Position numbers and translations under genes: made by a program. This document shows, one piece after another, positions 1 to 7,389 of a stretch of DNA of 13,717 nucleotides. The notes under the pieces are model-generated. The model did no database searches and was not told where the DNA came from. It saw nothing but the letters and a program-made list of their open reading frames with translations. Each line of letters begins with the position of its first letter. Position 1 is the first letter of the stretch. Source of the DNA: Rhodoluna sp. (GTDB taxonomy: Bacteria > Actinomycetota > Actinomycetes > Actinomycetales > Microbacteriaceae); the NCBI GenBank assembly GCA_023260375.1, contig JALQVK010000052.1, positions 1 to 13,717 of the forward strand, written 5' to 3'.

Positions 1-1
1 T

Positions 2-844
2 TTGGTGAGCAACAACAACCTGCCTCAGTACTTCCGCAAGAAGCCAGGTCAGGTGTACTTGCAAACTTGGCACGGCACCCCGCTCAAGCGAATTGGCAAA
101 GACATCGGTACCAATAAGTTGACCGAGGGCTACAACAACGCCATGAAGCGTGAAGCCGGCTACTGGGATTACCTGATTTCACCGAACCAGTTCAGCAGTG
201 AGATCTTCCCGCGGGCGTTCGGTTTCCGCGGCCGGCTGCTCGAGACCGGTTACCCGCGAAACGACCGTCTGGTCAAAGGCAAATCAGGGGCACTTCGCGA
301 AAAACTGGGCATAGCCAAAGACCAAACCGTGGTCCTTTACGCCCCAACCTGGCGCGACGATGCGCGCGACGACGCCGGCAACTGGGCGAGCGTGAACAAC
401 CTGCAGCAGGTGAAACTGCCAAGTAACTTCACCCTTCTCTACCGAGGTCACACCAATACTGCAGCCAGCGAACGAAACCTCGCCGCTGGAACCATCGACG
501 TCACCGACTACCCAGACGTCACCGACCTTTACCTGGTGGCTGATGTTTTGGTAACCGATTACTCATCGGTCATGTTTGACTTCAGTGTCACCAAGAAACC
601 GATCTTGTTTCTTTGCCCAGATCTAGCCGAATACGAACGCCTTCGCGGTTTCTATTTCGATTTTGAGAAGGAAGCTCCTGGACCGATTCTGAAAACTGCC
701 GCCGAGGTCGTCGCCGTTTTGAAGACCCTGGCGAAAACCGAAGCGAAGTACGCGCAAAATTACAAGAATTGGCGCAAAAAGTTCAACCAGTTAGAAGACG
801 GAAAGGCATCGGCAAGAGTGGTCGATGCGGTGTTCCACGCCTAA
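2..844 (+). CDS. CDP-glycerol:glycerophosphate glycerophosphotransferase-like protein (TagF/TagB family), 5' partial
   Basis: Members of this family (Glyphos_transf, PF04464) move glycerol-phosphate or a similar polyol-phosphate from a CDP-activated donor onto a growing wall polymer at the inner face of the membrane. The visible 280 residues carry the family hallmarks in order: WHGTPLK (23-29), GYPRND (83-88), YAPTWRD (113-119), RGH with a conserved histidine (148-150) and TDYSSVMFDF (185-194). The reading frame is open to the window edge and the first hallmark comes very early, so the TTG at base 2 is probably not the true start and the N-terminal part lies outside. Nine bases separate it from the next gene. 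I infer a wall teichoic acid or related phosphodiester polymer; the exact polyol cannot be told from sequence. Family call is firm, donor specificity is not. Confidence 0.9.
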   Translation: MVSNNNLPQYFRKKPGQVYLQTWHGTPLKRIGKDIGTNKLTEGYNNAMKREAGYWDYLISPNQFSSEIFPRAFGFRGRLLETGYPRNDRLVKGKSGALREKLGIAKDQTVVLYAPTWRDDARDDAGNWASVNNLQQVKLPSNFTLLYRGHTNTAASERNLAAGTIDVTDYPDVTDLYLVADVLVTDYSSVMFDFSVTKKPILFLCPDLAEYERLRGFYFDFEKEAPGPILKTAAEVVAVLKTLAKTEAKYAQNYKNWRKKFNQLEDGKASARVVDAVFHA

Positions 845-847
845 ACT
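842..847 (+). promoter_or_regulatory. Candidate leaderless -10 box (TAAACT) for the LicC-like gene
   Basis: TAAACT is followed by exactly six bases (TGACCT) and then the ATG at 854. Its first three bases are the TAA stop codon of the preceding gene. TANNNT 6-7 bases before a start codon is the known geometry of leaderless actinobacterial promoters. There is no purine-rich ribosome binding site between the stop and the ATG. No convincing -35 was seen. Confidence 0.5.
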
Positions 848-853
848 TGACCT

Positions 854-1546
854 ATGTCCCAACAGGTAGTAATTCTCGCCGCGGGCATGGGCACCAGACT
901 GGCTCGCCCACTGCCAAAGCCGCTGACCGAACTTCGCGATGGCCGCTCAATCATGAAGCAGCAGATCGACAACATCAAGCACGGTTTCGGTGACACCTAC
1001 CGTCTCATGATCGTGGTCGGGTTCAAGCTCGAAGCAATCATCGAGCGCTTCCCAGAAGCCACCTTCGTTTACAACGAGCTCTACGACCAGACCAACACCT
1101 CGAAGTCGCTACTCAAGGCGCTACGTGCCTCGGGCGACGGCGGCGTACTTTGGATGAACGGCGACGTGGTTTACGACCCAGAGGTTCTGAACCGCGTGAA
1201 GCCACAAATCGATGGCGAACAATCTTTCATCGTCGTCAACACCTCTAAGGTCAGCGACGAAGAGGTCAAATACACCTTGGACGACGCCGGTTACATCAAC
1301 GAACTTTCTAAGGTCGTCGTAGGTGGCCTAGGTGAAGCCGTTGGCATCAACTTCGTTTCCGCTGCCGACAAGGCAAAGCTAATCGAGCGTCTGGACGAAG
1401 TGGGCGACCAGGACTACTTCGAGCGCGGCATTGAAGTTGCAATCGAACGCGATGGTCTGAAATTTAAGGCCATCGACATCTCAGACCTTTACGCAATTGA
1501 AATCGACTTCGACGAAGACCTTCAGCGCGTAAACGAAATGTTCTAG
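854..1546 (+). CDS. LicC-like nucleotidyltransferase (phosphocholine cytidylyltransferase family)
   Basis: A 230-residue single-domain nucleotidyltransferase of the Rossmann-like NTP_transferase fold. It probably activates a small phosphorylated alcohol or sugar as a CDP- or other NDP-derivative. Visible signatures are the N-terminal AAGMGTRL loop (9-16) with K22, a YNELYDQTNTSKSL stretch (73-86) typical of LicC-type enzymes, a metal-binding NGD (102-104) and a C-terminal EIDFDEDL (216-223) carrying the second metal aspartate. It sits between a glycerophosphotransferase and galU with 9 and 7 bp gaps, so its product is plausibly the donor for the polymer made by its neighbours. It is too short for a typical sugar nucleotidyltransferase with a left-handed beta-helix, and it lacks the HxGH motif of TagD/TarD glycerol-3-phosphate cytidylyltransferases. 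The family is well supported, the substrate is open: phosphocholine, a phosphosugar or another polyol-phosphate. Confidence 0.8.
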   Translation: MSQQVVILAAGMGTRLARPLPKPLTELRDGRSIMKQQIDNIKHGFGDTYRLMIVVGFKLEAIIERFPEATFVYNELYDQTNTSKSLLKALRASGDGGVLWMNGDVVYDPEVLNRVKPQIDGEQSFIVVNTSKVSDEEVKYTLDDAGYINELSKVVVGGLGEAVGINFVSAADKAKLIERLDEVGDQDYFERGIEVAIERDGLKFKAIDISDLYAIEIDFDEDLQRVNEMF

Positions 1547-1553
1547 GGGAAAA

Positions 1554-2450
1554 ATGTCTAGAAGCTATAAGGTCACCAAGGCTCTAATCCCGGTTGCCGG
1601 ATTGGGAACTCGCTTCCTACCCGCCACCAAGGCACTTCCCAAGGAAATGCTTCCGTTGGTTGACAAGCCGGTAATTCAGTACGTGGTTGAAGAGGCGGTC
1701 GACACCGGTCTCACCGACATCCTTATGATCACCGGCCGTAACAAGAGCGCACTCGAGAACCACTTTGACCGCGTAGCCGAACTTGAGCAGACCCTAATGG
1801 CCAAGGGCGACGAAGACCGCCTCGAGCAGGTTCAGGAATCTACCGAACTTGCCGACATCTACTACACCCGCCAAGGCGACCCGAAGGGCCTCGGTCACGC
1901 GGTGCTCACCGGCAAGCAGCATATCGGTCACCACTCTTTTGCAGTGCTTCTAGGCGACGACGTCATCGACGCCAAAGACCCGTTGCTAGCTCGCATGATT
2001 CAAATTCACGAAGAGACCGGCGATAACGTCATTGCTTTGATGGAAGTTGACCCTTCCGAGATTTCCATGTACGGCTGTGCCGCGGTTACCAAGACCGAGG
2101 TTGGCGACGTCGTCATCGTGAACGACCTGGTTGAAAAGCCAAAGACCGAGGACGCACCTTCGAACCTAGCCGTGATTGGTCGCTACATTCTTCGTCCAGA
2201 AATGTTTACTCTGCTTGAGCAGACCCAACCGGGACGCGGTGGGGAAATTCAGCTCACCGACGCCCTGGAAGCAGCTGTTGCCAACCCAGAAATTGCTGGC
2301 GGAGTTCGCGGAGTAATTTTCAAGGGCAACCGTTTTGACACCGGCGACAAGGTTGGCTTCCTGAAGGCAGCCATGATCCTTGGCACCCGCCGCGAAGACA
2401 TTGGCCCAGAACTGAGCGCCTGGCTCAAGGAATACGCCAAGACTCTCTAA
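1554..2450 (+). CDS. galU: UTP--glucose-1-phosphate uridylyltransferase
   Basis: Makes UDP-glucose from UTP and glucose 1-phosphate in the cytoplasm, feeding glycosyltransferases and wall polymer glycosylation. The 298-residue length is normal for bacterial GalU. Diagnostic stretches are the nucleotide-binding PVAGLGTRFLPATKALPKEM (13-32), GLGHAV (112-117), LLGDD with the metal aspartates (132-136), a VEKP near residue 193 and GGEIQLTDA in the C-terminal third. The start is the ATG seven bases after the previous stop, with AGGGGA just upstream as ribosome binding site, partly made of the previous gene's TAG stop. The phosphorylase at 5920 would also produce glucose 1-phosphate, a metabolic link by inference only. 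High confidence. Confidence 0.96.
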   Translation: MSRSYKVTKALIPVAGLGTRFLPATKALPKEMLPLVDKPVIQYVVEEAVDTGLTDILMITGRNKSALENHFDRVAELEQTLMAKGDEDRLEQVQESTELADIYYTRQGDPKGLGHAVLTGKQHIGHHSFAVLLGDDVIDAKDPLLARMIQIHEETGDNVIALMEVDPSEISMYGCAAVTKTEVGDVVIVNDLVEKPKTEDAPSNLAVIGRYILRPEMFTLLEQTQPGRGGEIQLTDALEAAVANPEIAGGVRGVIFKGNRFDTGDKVGFLKAAMILGTRREDIGPELSAWLKEYAKTL

Positions 2451-2452
2451 CC

Positions 2453-3559
2453 ATGTTGGGTGCCCTTCGTAAGCCGCTAGCCCGAGTGGCCAATGCCATT
2501 TTGGATAACGAGCCAGCCGAACAGTTGCTTTACATGCGCCATATGTTGAAGCTCAAAAAACGCGCCTCAAAAATTATCGACGAAAGCCTTCCGCTGGTTT
2601 CCGTAGTGGTGCCTATCTACAACGTTGAGGCTTACCTAGAGGTTTGCCTGCTGAGCCTGGCTGCCCAAACTCACCGCAACGTGAAGGTAATCATGGTGGA
2701 CGACGGCTCAACCGACGGTTCTGGTGAAATAGCCAAGCGTTTTGCCAAAGAGTTTGAAAACTTCAGCCTTGTGGTGAAAAAGAACAACGGTCTCGGCGCT
2801 GCCCGCAACACCGGCGTTCAGGCGATTGCTAAAAGTGACTGGATTCTCTTTGTTGACTCCGACGACCTACTTCCTTCGAATGCGATTGCCAACTATCTGG
2901 CCGCCGCTAAAGCCGATGGCGTGAAGTTGGTGGTCGGTAACCCGGTACGCATGATGGGGCTCAAGAAGCAGTCACGCCGACCAGCGCTCTACGCCAAAGA
3001 CTTGCACCGCACCAACCTGACCGAGCAGCCTGAGTTCATGAGCGACGTTACAGCTTGGAACAAGTTGATTGCGTTCGACCTTTGGGCGGGCCAAGGTTTC
3101 CGATTCCCGGAAAACGTGCTCTACGAAGACATGGCGGTGATGACCAAGCTCTACTTAACCGCTGGGACTTTCAGTTCGGTTAGCGCTCCCAGCTACCTTT
3201 GGCGAGTGCGTACCGGGGACACCAAGTCAATTACCCAGAAGCGCGCCGAGCTGCGCAACCTGAATGACCGAATCAAAGCTATTTTCGACACCCTAGAGGT
3301 TTTGAAACAAGAACCTGGGTTGCTCTACGAATACGGTCGCATAGTTGCCACCCACGACCTCGGCTACTACCTTCCGAGCATCAAAGTTACCGACCAGCTT
3401 TACTTCGACACCCTCGCCGATGCCGCAACCAAAATTTTCAAGGCAACCGGCTTTAACGATTTCTCTTCCTTAAAGCAGCAACCCCGCACTCTCATCACGC
3501 TACTTCTAGCAGGCGATCGTGCAGGGCTACTTTCTAGCCTTCAGCAAGGATTGCCTTAA
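2453..3559 (+). CDS. Family 2 glycosyltransferase
   Basis: An inverting GT-A glycosyltransferase (GT2, PF00535) that likely transfers a sugar from an NDP-sugar, perhaps UDP-glucose from the adjacent GalU, to a wall polymer or lipid-linked acceptor. Of 368 residues, about 45 precede the catalytic domain; then come VSVVVPIYN (49-57), DDGSTDGS (83-90), the metal-binding DSDD (135-138) and YEDM (224-227), whose ED is the usual catalytic base position. The C-terminal 130 residues are helical-looking and carry no motif I recognise. No clear transmembrane segments. Only two bases separate it from galU and no good ribosome binding site is visible, so translation probably depends on coupling. Its last 26 bp overlap the convergent oxidoreductase gene. 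The acceptor is unknown. Confidence 0.9.
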   Translation: MLGALRKPLARVANAILDNEPAEQLLYMRHMLKLKKRASKIIDESLPLVSVVVPIYNVEAYLEVCLLSLAAQTHRNVKVIMVDDGSTDGSGEIAKRFAKEFENFSLVVKKNNGLGAARNTGVQAIAKSDWILFVDSDDLLPSNAIANYLAAAKADGVKLVVGNPVRMMGLKKQSRRPALYAKDLHRTNLTEQPEFMSDVTAWNKLIAFDLWAGQGFRFPENVLYEDMAVMTKLYLTAGTFSSVSAPSYLWRVRTGDTKSITQKRAELRNLNDRIKAIFDTLEVLKQEPGLLYEYGRIVATHDLGYYLPSIKVTDQLYFDTLADAATKIFKATGFNDFSSLKQQPRTLITLLLAGDRAGLLSSLQQGLP

Positions 3560-4577
3560 CTCGAGGCACCACTTCGGTTGCATAAAGTTCGATGGATTTC
3601 ATGGCCTGTTCGTGAGGAGTTGGGCCGGTAACATACTTGAGATCGAACCGCTGAGCACCAACCGATTCGATGGCATGAACTATCTTTTTGGCGACAGTGT
3701 CTGGCGAACCGACATAGAGCGAACCGTGATTCACCTCCTGAATGAAGTGGTCGATGCTCATTGGACCCCAGCCGCGTTCGCGACCGATGCGTCCGAAGGA
3801 GATTGCGTAGTTTGGCCACTGCTGTTCGAAAGCTTCGTCATCGGTTTCAGCAATGTGACCAGGTGAGTGGATAGAGATTGGTAGTGGTCCGTGACCGAAC
3901 TTCATCAGGCTGTCGCGGTAAAGCTTGGCGAACGGAGCGAAACGAGCTGGGTCGCCACCGATGATGGCCAGGGCCATTGGAATGCCGAGTCTGGCTGCGC
4001 GAATCACCGATTCTGGGCTACCGCCAACGCCAACGCGTAGGCGAATGTTCTTGCCTTCCGTTTTTGGGTAAACCTGCTGATTCGTGAGGCTAGCGCGTTT
4101 GGTGCCCGACCAGGTCACCGGCTCCTCTTTAATAAGCTCCTTGAGAAGCTCAAGCTTCTCTTCGAAAAGCACTTCGTAGTCCTGCATTGAGTAGCCAAAA
4201 AGCGGGAACGATTCGATAAAGGAACCGCGTCCCGCTGTGATTTCGGTGCGACCGTTCGACATGGCGTCAATCGTCGCAAAGCGCTGATAGAGGCGGACCG
4301 GGTCTTCGCTGGATAGAACTGTGACTCCAGTTCCGAGAATGATGTTGTTGGTGACTGTTGCTAAACCAGCCAGGACGGTGTCTGGGGCAGATACTGCGAA
4401 GTCGTCGCGGTGGTGTTCGCCGACATTGAAGTTACTAAGGCCAAGTTCATCGGCAAGTTTTCCCTGCTCGATAAGGTTGCGAATGGTTTGTCCGGCGGTG
4501 ATATCTTTTCCGTCAAGATCGCGAGACATGTCTCCGAAGGTGTCGAGGCCGAAGGTTACTTCTTGGTTCTTAGTCAT
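3534..4577 (-). CDS. LLM class (luciferase-like) flavin-dependent oxidoreductase
   Basis: A 347-residue TIM-barrel protein of the bacterial luciferase-like superfamily (PF00296), using FMN or F420 to oxidise an unknown substrate in the cytosol. Recognisable features are GEHHRDDF (53-60), followed by APDTVLAGLATVTNNIILGTGV, then EDPVRLYQRFATIDAMSNGR (91-110), GRGSF, and a GVGGSPESVIRAARLGIPMALAIIGG segment typical of the single-domain flavin monooxygenase branch. It lies 38 bp after rlmN on the same strand and may be read through from it. The start ATG has AAGGTGG about 14 bases upstream, rather far for a ribosome binding site. The 3' end runs 26 bp into the convergent glycosyltransferase gene. 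Cofactor and substrate cannot be assigned from sequence alone. Confidence 0.9.
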   Translation of the reverse strand: MTKNQEVTFGLDTFGDMSRDLDGKDITAGQTIRNLIEQGKLADELGLSNFNVGEHHRDDFAVSAPDTVLAGLATVTNNIILGTGVTVLSSEDPVRLYQRFATIDAMSNGRTEITAGRGSFIESFPLFGYSMQDYEVLFEEKLELLKELIKEEPVTWSGTKRASLTNQQVYPKTEGKNIRLRVGVGGSPESVIRAARLGIPMALAIIGGDPARFAPFAKLYRDSLMKFGHGPLPISIHSPGHIAETDDEAFEQQWPNYAISFGRIGRERGWGPMSIDHFIQEVNHGSLYVGSPDTVAKKIVHAIESVGAQRFDLKYVTGPTPHEQAMKSIELYATEVVPRVKAILAEG

Positions 4578-4615
4578 GCTTTAAGTAAACACCACCTTGA
4601 CAGGTTTTGTTCCCC

Positions 4616-5794
4616 TTAGTCGGCAGCAGCCAACTGCCCGCAGGCTCCATCGATTTCCTTGCCTCGAGTATCGCGAAGGGTGGTGGGAACTCCCGCCTTT
4701 TCGAGGCGTCTCACGAATTCGTCGGTGGCTTCCGGGGTGCTGGCGGTCCAGACCGAGCCAGGTGTTGGGTTTAGTGGAATTGGGTTTACGTGAACCCAGC
4801 CTTTTCCCCTGGAGTTCAGTTTCTCGGCTAGGAGGTCGGCACGCCAAGGGTGATCGTTCATGTCACGAATCAGCGCATACTCAATCGAAACCCGGCGGCC
4901 GGTCTTGTCGAAGTATTCGCGAGCTGCGTCCAAAGCTTCGTCAACCTTCCACTTTGAGTTGACCGGAATCAGCTCGTCGCGCAGTTTGTCGTCTGGGGCA
5001 TGAAGACTTAGGGCAAAGGTCACCGGGATGTGCTCGTCAGACAGTTTCTTAATTGCCGGAACCAAACCAACCGTGGAGACCGTGATATTGCGAGCGCTCA
5101 TGCCGAGACCGTTTGGCTGTTCGGCCACCATGGTTCGCACTGCCGACATCACTCGGTTGTAATTGGCGAGCGGTTCACCCATACCCATGAAGACGATGTT
5201 TCCGACGCGCTCTTCACCATTACCGGTTTTCTTGCCACCGAGACCACCCTCGGCGATTACCTTGTTGGCTGCAACAATCTGGGCGACGATTTCGGCAGCC
5301 GACATATTGCGGGTAAGACCCGCCTGGCCGGTAGCACAGAACGGACAGTTCATGCCACAGCCGGCCTGACTAGAAACGCAGAGAGTAATTCGATTCGGGT
5401 AGCGCATCAGCACCGACTCAACCAAGGCTCCGTCGAAGAGTTTCCAAAGGAACTTAATTGTGTCACCTTTGTCGGTTTGCAGGCGCTTTACTTCGGTAAG
5501 AAGCGGAGGAAAAAGTGCAGCAACCAATTCGTCCTTGCCGTCCTTTGGCAGGTCAGACATGGCATTGGCGTCTTCGGTGTAATGAACGAAGTAGTGGTTC
5601 GCCAATTGCTTTGCGCGGAACGCTGGGAAGCCAAGTTCCTTTACCTTTGCAGCACGCTCTTCAACACTCAAATCGGTGAAGTGAACCGGCGGCTGACCAC
5701 GACGCTTTTGTTCGAACTCTAGAAGTGGGCGACCGTCGGGCCCAAGCTTTTGTTGCCAGCCCTCGGTACGTGGGCGAACTTGTCTCTCGGTCAT
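4616..5794 (-). CDS. rlmN: 23S rRNA (adenine(2503)-C(2))-methyltransferase
   Basis: A dual-specificity radical SAM methyltransferase that methylates C2 of A2503 in 23S rRNA and, in studied bacteria, A37 of some tRNAs, helping proofreading. The 392-residue product has the radical SAM cluster cysteines C146, C150 and C153 in CGMNCPFC, the SAM-binding [11 protein letters not shown] (202-212), C139 seven residues before the cluster (equivalent to E. coli C118) and C385 in the DGACGQL tail (equivalent to the methyl-carrying C355). All expected catalytic residues are present. No ribosome binding site precedes the ATG; instead TAGACT lies six bases upstream, pointing to a leaderless transcript. It is divergent from the GH13 gene. 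A 230-residue antisense open frame at 5030-5722 is a shadow. Confidence 0.97.
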   Translation of the reverse strand: MTERQVRPRTEGWQQKLGPDGRPLLEFEQKRRGQPPVHFTDLSVEERAAKVKELGFPAFRAKQLANHYFVHYTEDANAMSDLPKDGKDELVAALFPPLLTEVKRLQTDKGDTIKFLWKLFDGALVESVLMRYPNRITLCVSSQAGCGMNCPFCATGQAGLTRNMSAAEIVAQIVAANKVIAEGGLGGKKTGNGEERVGNIVFMGMGEPLANYNRVMSAVRTMVAEQPNGLGMSARNITVSTVGLVPAIKKLSDEHIPVTFALSLHAPDDKLRDELIPVNSKWKVDEALDAAREYFDKTGRRVSIEYALIRDMNDHPWRADLLAEKLNSRGKGWVHVNPIPLNPTPGSVWTASTPEATDEFVRRLEKAGVPTTLRDTRGKEIDGACGQLAAAD

Positions 5795-5800
5795 CTGTCT

Positions 5801-5806
5801 AGTCTA
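5801..5806 (-). promoter_or_regulatory. Candidate leaderless -10 box (TAGACT) of rlmN
   Basis: Read on the minus strand, TAGACT is followed by six bases and then the rlmN ATG. Together with the lack of any ribosome binding site this fits a leaderless promoter. The expected -35 area overlaps the palindrome at 5811-5824 and shows no good TTGACA-like hexamer. Confidence 0.5.
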
Positions 5807-5810
5807 TTTT

Positions 5811-5824
5811 GAGCACCTGTGCTC
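5811..5824. promoter_or_regulatory. Perfect palindrome GAGCAC-CT-GTGCTC, candidate operator
   Basis: Two 6-bp arms separated by two bases form a perfect inverted repeat. It starts 4 bp upstream of the proposed rlmN -10 box, where it would lie in the -35/-10 spacer and block polymerase if bound by a repressor. It does not match the actinobacterial LexA box (GAAC-N4-GTTC). As RNA it could only form a weak hairpin with a two-base loop, so a DNA-binding role is more likely. Confidence 0.35.
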
Positions 5825-5863
5825 TGGCTAGGGAAGGTTCCGAATACTTACAAAATAGGCACT

Positions 5864-5878
5864 TTGTAGTAACTACAA
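5864..5878. promoter_or_regulatory. Perfect palindrome TTGTAGT-A-ACTACAA, candidate operator of the GH13 operon
   Basis: Two 7-bp arms around a single base form a perfect inverted repeat. It is immediately upstream of the proposed -10 box (5883-5888) of the phosphorylase gene, in the usual position for a repressor operator. The GT...AC outline vaguely resembles GntR-family sites, but I cannot name a regulator and none is encoded in the window. Confidence 0.4.
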
Positions 5879-5882
5879 TTTT

Positions 5883-5888
5883 TATAAC
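5883..5888 (+). promoter_or_regulatory. Candidate -10 box (TATAAC) of the GH13-acyltransferase operon
   Basis: TATAAC matches the sigma-70 -10 consensus at five of six positions, in an AT-rich patch 32 bp before the ATG. No strong -35 is visible; the best-spaced hexamer (about 5859-5864) is poor. GAAGGG at 5905-5910 is a good ribosome binding site nine bases before the start at 5920, so unlike rlmN this gene has a leader. Confidence 0.45.
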
Positions 5889-5919
5889 AAGTCATACAAA
5901 TTTCGAAGGGTAGTTTCAC

Positions 5920-7389
5920 ATGGCCGGTTCAAGCATTTTGGTTTACGCGGAGCGCGTTGGTGGAAACCTTGGCGAAATCGAGAAGTTGCTGAAGGGTCCG
6001 CTGAAGGACTTCGAGGGAATTCACGTTCTACCCTTCTTCCACCCATACGACGGCGACGATGCCGGTTTCGACCCAATCGACCACAAGATTGTCGACCCTC
6101 GATTGGGTGACTGGTCAGACTTCAAGCGCATCTCTGAAACTCACGAGCTAACCGCCGACCTAATCGTGAACCACTCTTCTTACCTTTCCCCTGAGTTCTT
6201 GGACTGGCAGGAGAAAGGCGAGAAGTCTGAATACAACGGACTTTTCCTAACCTTCGACGTTGTGTTCCCGAATGGCGGTACCGAAGATGGCATCACGTCG
6301 TTCTACCGTCCGCGTCCAGGTCTACCATTCACCGCTTACGAAGTTGACGGTCGCCGCCGCCTGGTTTGGACCACCTTCATGCCGTCCCAGGTCGACATTG
6401 ACATCAAGCACCCAGCTGGCCAGAAGTATTTGCGCTCGGTTCTAGACGCACTCTCATCCGGCGGTGTCAAAGTTATTCGCCTGGACGCCGTTGGCTACGC
6501 CGTGAAGACTCCCGGCACCGACTCTTTCATGACCGAGGAAACTCTGAAGTTCGTTGAAGAAATCACCGAACTGATTCACTCCTACGGAATGCGCGTGCTA
6601 GTTGAGGTCCACGCTCACTACACCCAGCAGCAGGCCATCGCTCCACTGGTTGATTTGATCTACGACTTCCAGACTGCCCCACTGCTACTTCACTCGTTCT
6701 TCACGGGAACCGTCGACAAACTGGACCTATGGTTCCAGCAGCGACCAACTAACTGCCTAAACGTTTTGGACACCCACGACGGCTACGGAGTGATCGATGC
6801 CGGACCAATCAACGGAAAGCCTGGCCTGATTAGCCAGGACGACATGGCATTCATTTTTGAGAAGGCTGCAGAGAACACCGGAGGCCACTCAAACATCGCC
6901 AGTGTGGTTCCACAGTGGTTCACCTTGCCTCACCAGATCAATGCCACGCTTCCAAACATCTTGGCTAACGACACCGCCTACTTCATCAGCCGTTGTGTTC
7001 AGTTCTTCCTACCCGGTGAGCCACAGGTTTACTACGTTGGACTTTTCAACGGAATGGACGACCAAGAGCTCTTCGCCAAGAGTGGTCAAGGTCGAGACAC
7101 CAACCGACACAACTACACCCCTGCCGAGATTGAGGAAGCACTGAAGCAGCCGGTAGTTCAGGGCATCATTGCCTTGGCTCGTTTACGTAAACACAATGCC
7201 TTCAACGGCAAGTTTGCTTGGGCCATCAATGGGCACGATGAGCTAACACTCGGTTGGGACAACGGCAGCGACCGGATTAGCCTTCGTTTCGTTACCAAGG
7301 TTGGAGCGCCTTCATTCGTAATTGAAGTGGTCACAAACGGAGAGCCACAGAAGTTCGACACCATCGAAGCTTTTGCAACCTATGCGTAA
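5920..7389 (+). CDS. Sucrose-phosphorylase-family glucosyl phosphorylase (GH13_18)
   Basis: A 489-residue cytosolic enzyme that should split an alpha-glucoside with phosphate to give alpha-glucose 1-phosphate. Compared from memory with Bifidobacterium adolescentis sucrose phosphorylase it aligns over its whole length. The nucleophile is D189 (RLDAVGY), the acid/base E229 (VEVHAHY) and the stabiliser D287 (LDTHDG). Glucose-site residues D47, H85, H286 and R392 (GRDTNRH) are kept, as is YRPRPGLPF (129-137) with the phosphate-contacting arginine R132. The acceptor loop before Q339 differs: where the Bifidobacterium enzyme has NLDLYQ this protein has FTLPHQ, so the acceptor may not be fructose. 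Glucosylglycerol, glucosylglycerate or sucrose-6-phosphate phosphorylase activities occur in the same subfamily. It overlaps the acyltransferase gene by 8 bp and faces a sugar importer operon. Family firm, substrate open. Confidence 0.88.
   Translation: MAGSSILVYAERVGGNLGEIEKLLKGPLKDFEGIHVLPFFHPYDGDDAGFDPIDHKIVDPRLGDWSDFKRISETHELTADLIVNHSSYLSPEFLDWQEKGEKSEYNGLFLTFDVVFPNGGTEDGITSFYRPRPGLPFTAYEVDGRRRLVWTTFMPSQVDIDIKHPAGQKYLRSVLDALSSGGVKVIRLDAVGYAVKTPGTDSFMTEETLKFVEEITELIHSYGMRVLVEVHAHYTQQQAIAPLVDLIYDFQTAPLLLHSFFTGTVDKLDLWFQQRPTNCLNVLDTHDGYGVIDAGPINGKPGLISQDDMAFIFEKAAENTGGHSNIASVVPQWFTLPHQINATLPNILANDTAYFISRCVQFFLPGEPQVYYVGLFNGMDDQELFAKSGQGRDTNRHNYTPAEIEEALKQPVVQGIIALARLRKHNAFNGKFAWAINGHDELTLGWDNGSDRISLRFVTKVGAPSFVIEVVTNGEPQKFDTIEAFATYA

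Noticed and set aside
4578..4615. A leaderless promoter for the flavin oxidoreductase (TTTACT six bases before ATG)
   Set aside because: The second base is T rather than A, so it misses the TANNNT rule, and a distant AAGGTGG offers another initiation route; not counted with the four better cases.
5030..5722. A 230-residue open frame on the plus strand
   Set aside because: It is wholly antisense to rlmN, which has every catalytic residue; the antisense product shows no family motif and an odd composition rich in His, Cys and Arg.
5864..5878. BlaI/CopY-type operator
   Set aside because: Those sites read ACTACA...TGTAGT, whereas the arms here are in the opposite order (TTGTAGT...ACTACAA).
7322..7381. 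An earlier ATG adding 20 residues to the acyltransferase
   Set aside because: The extra residues come from the GH13 coding sequence in another frame and push the conserved LLDGMRG start away from the N-terminus; ATG at 7382 fits the family.
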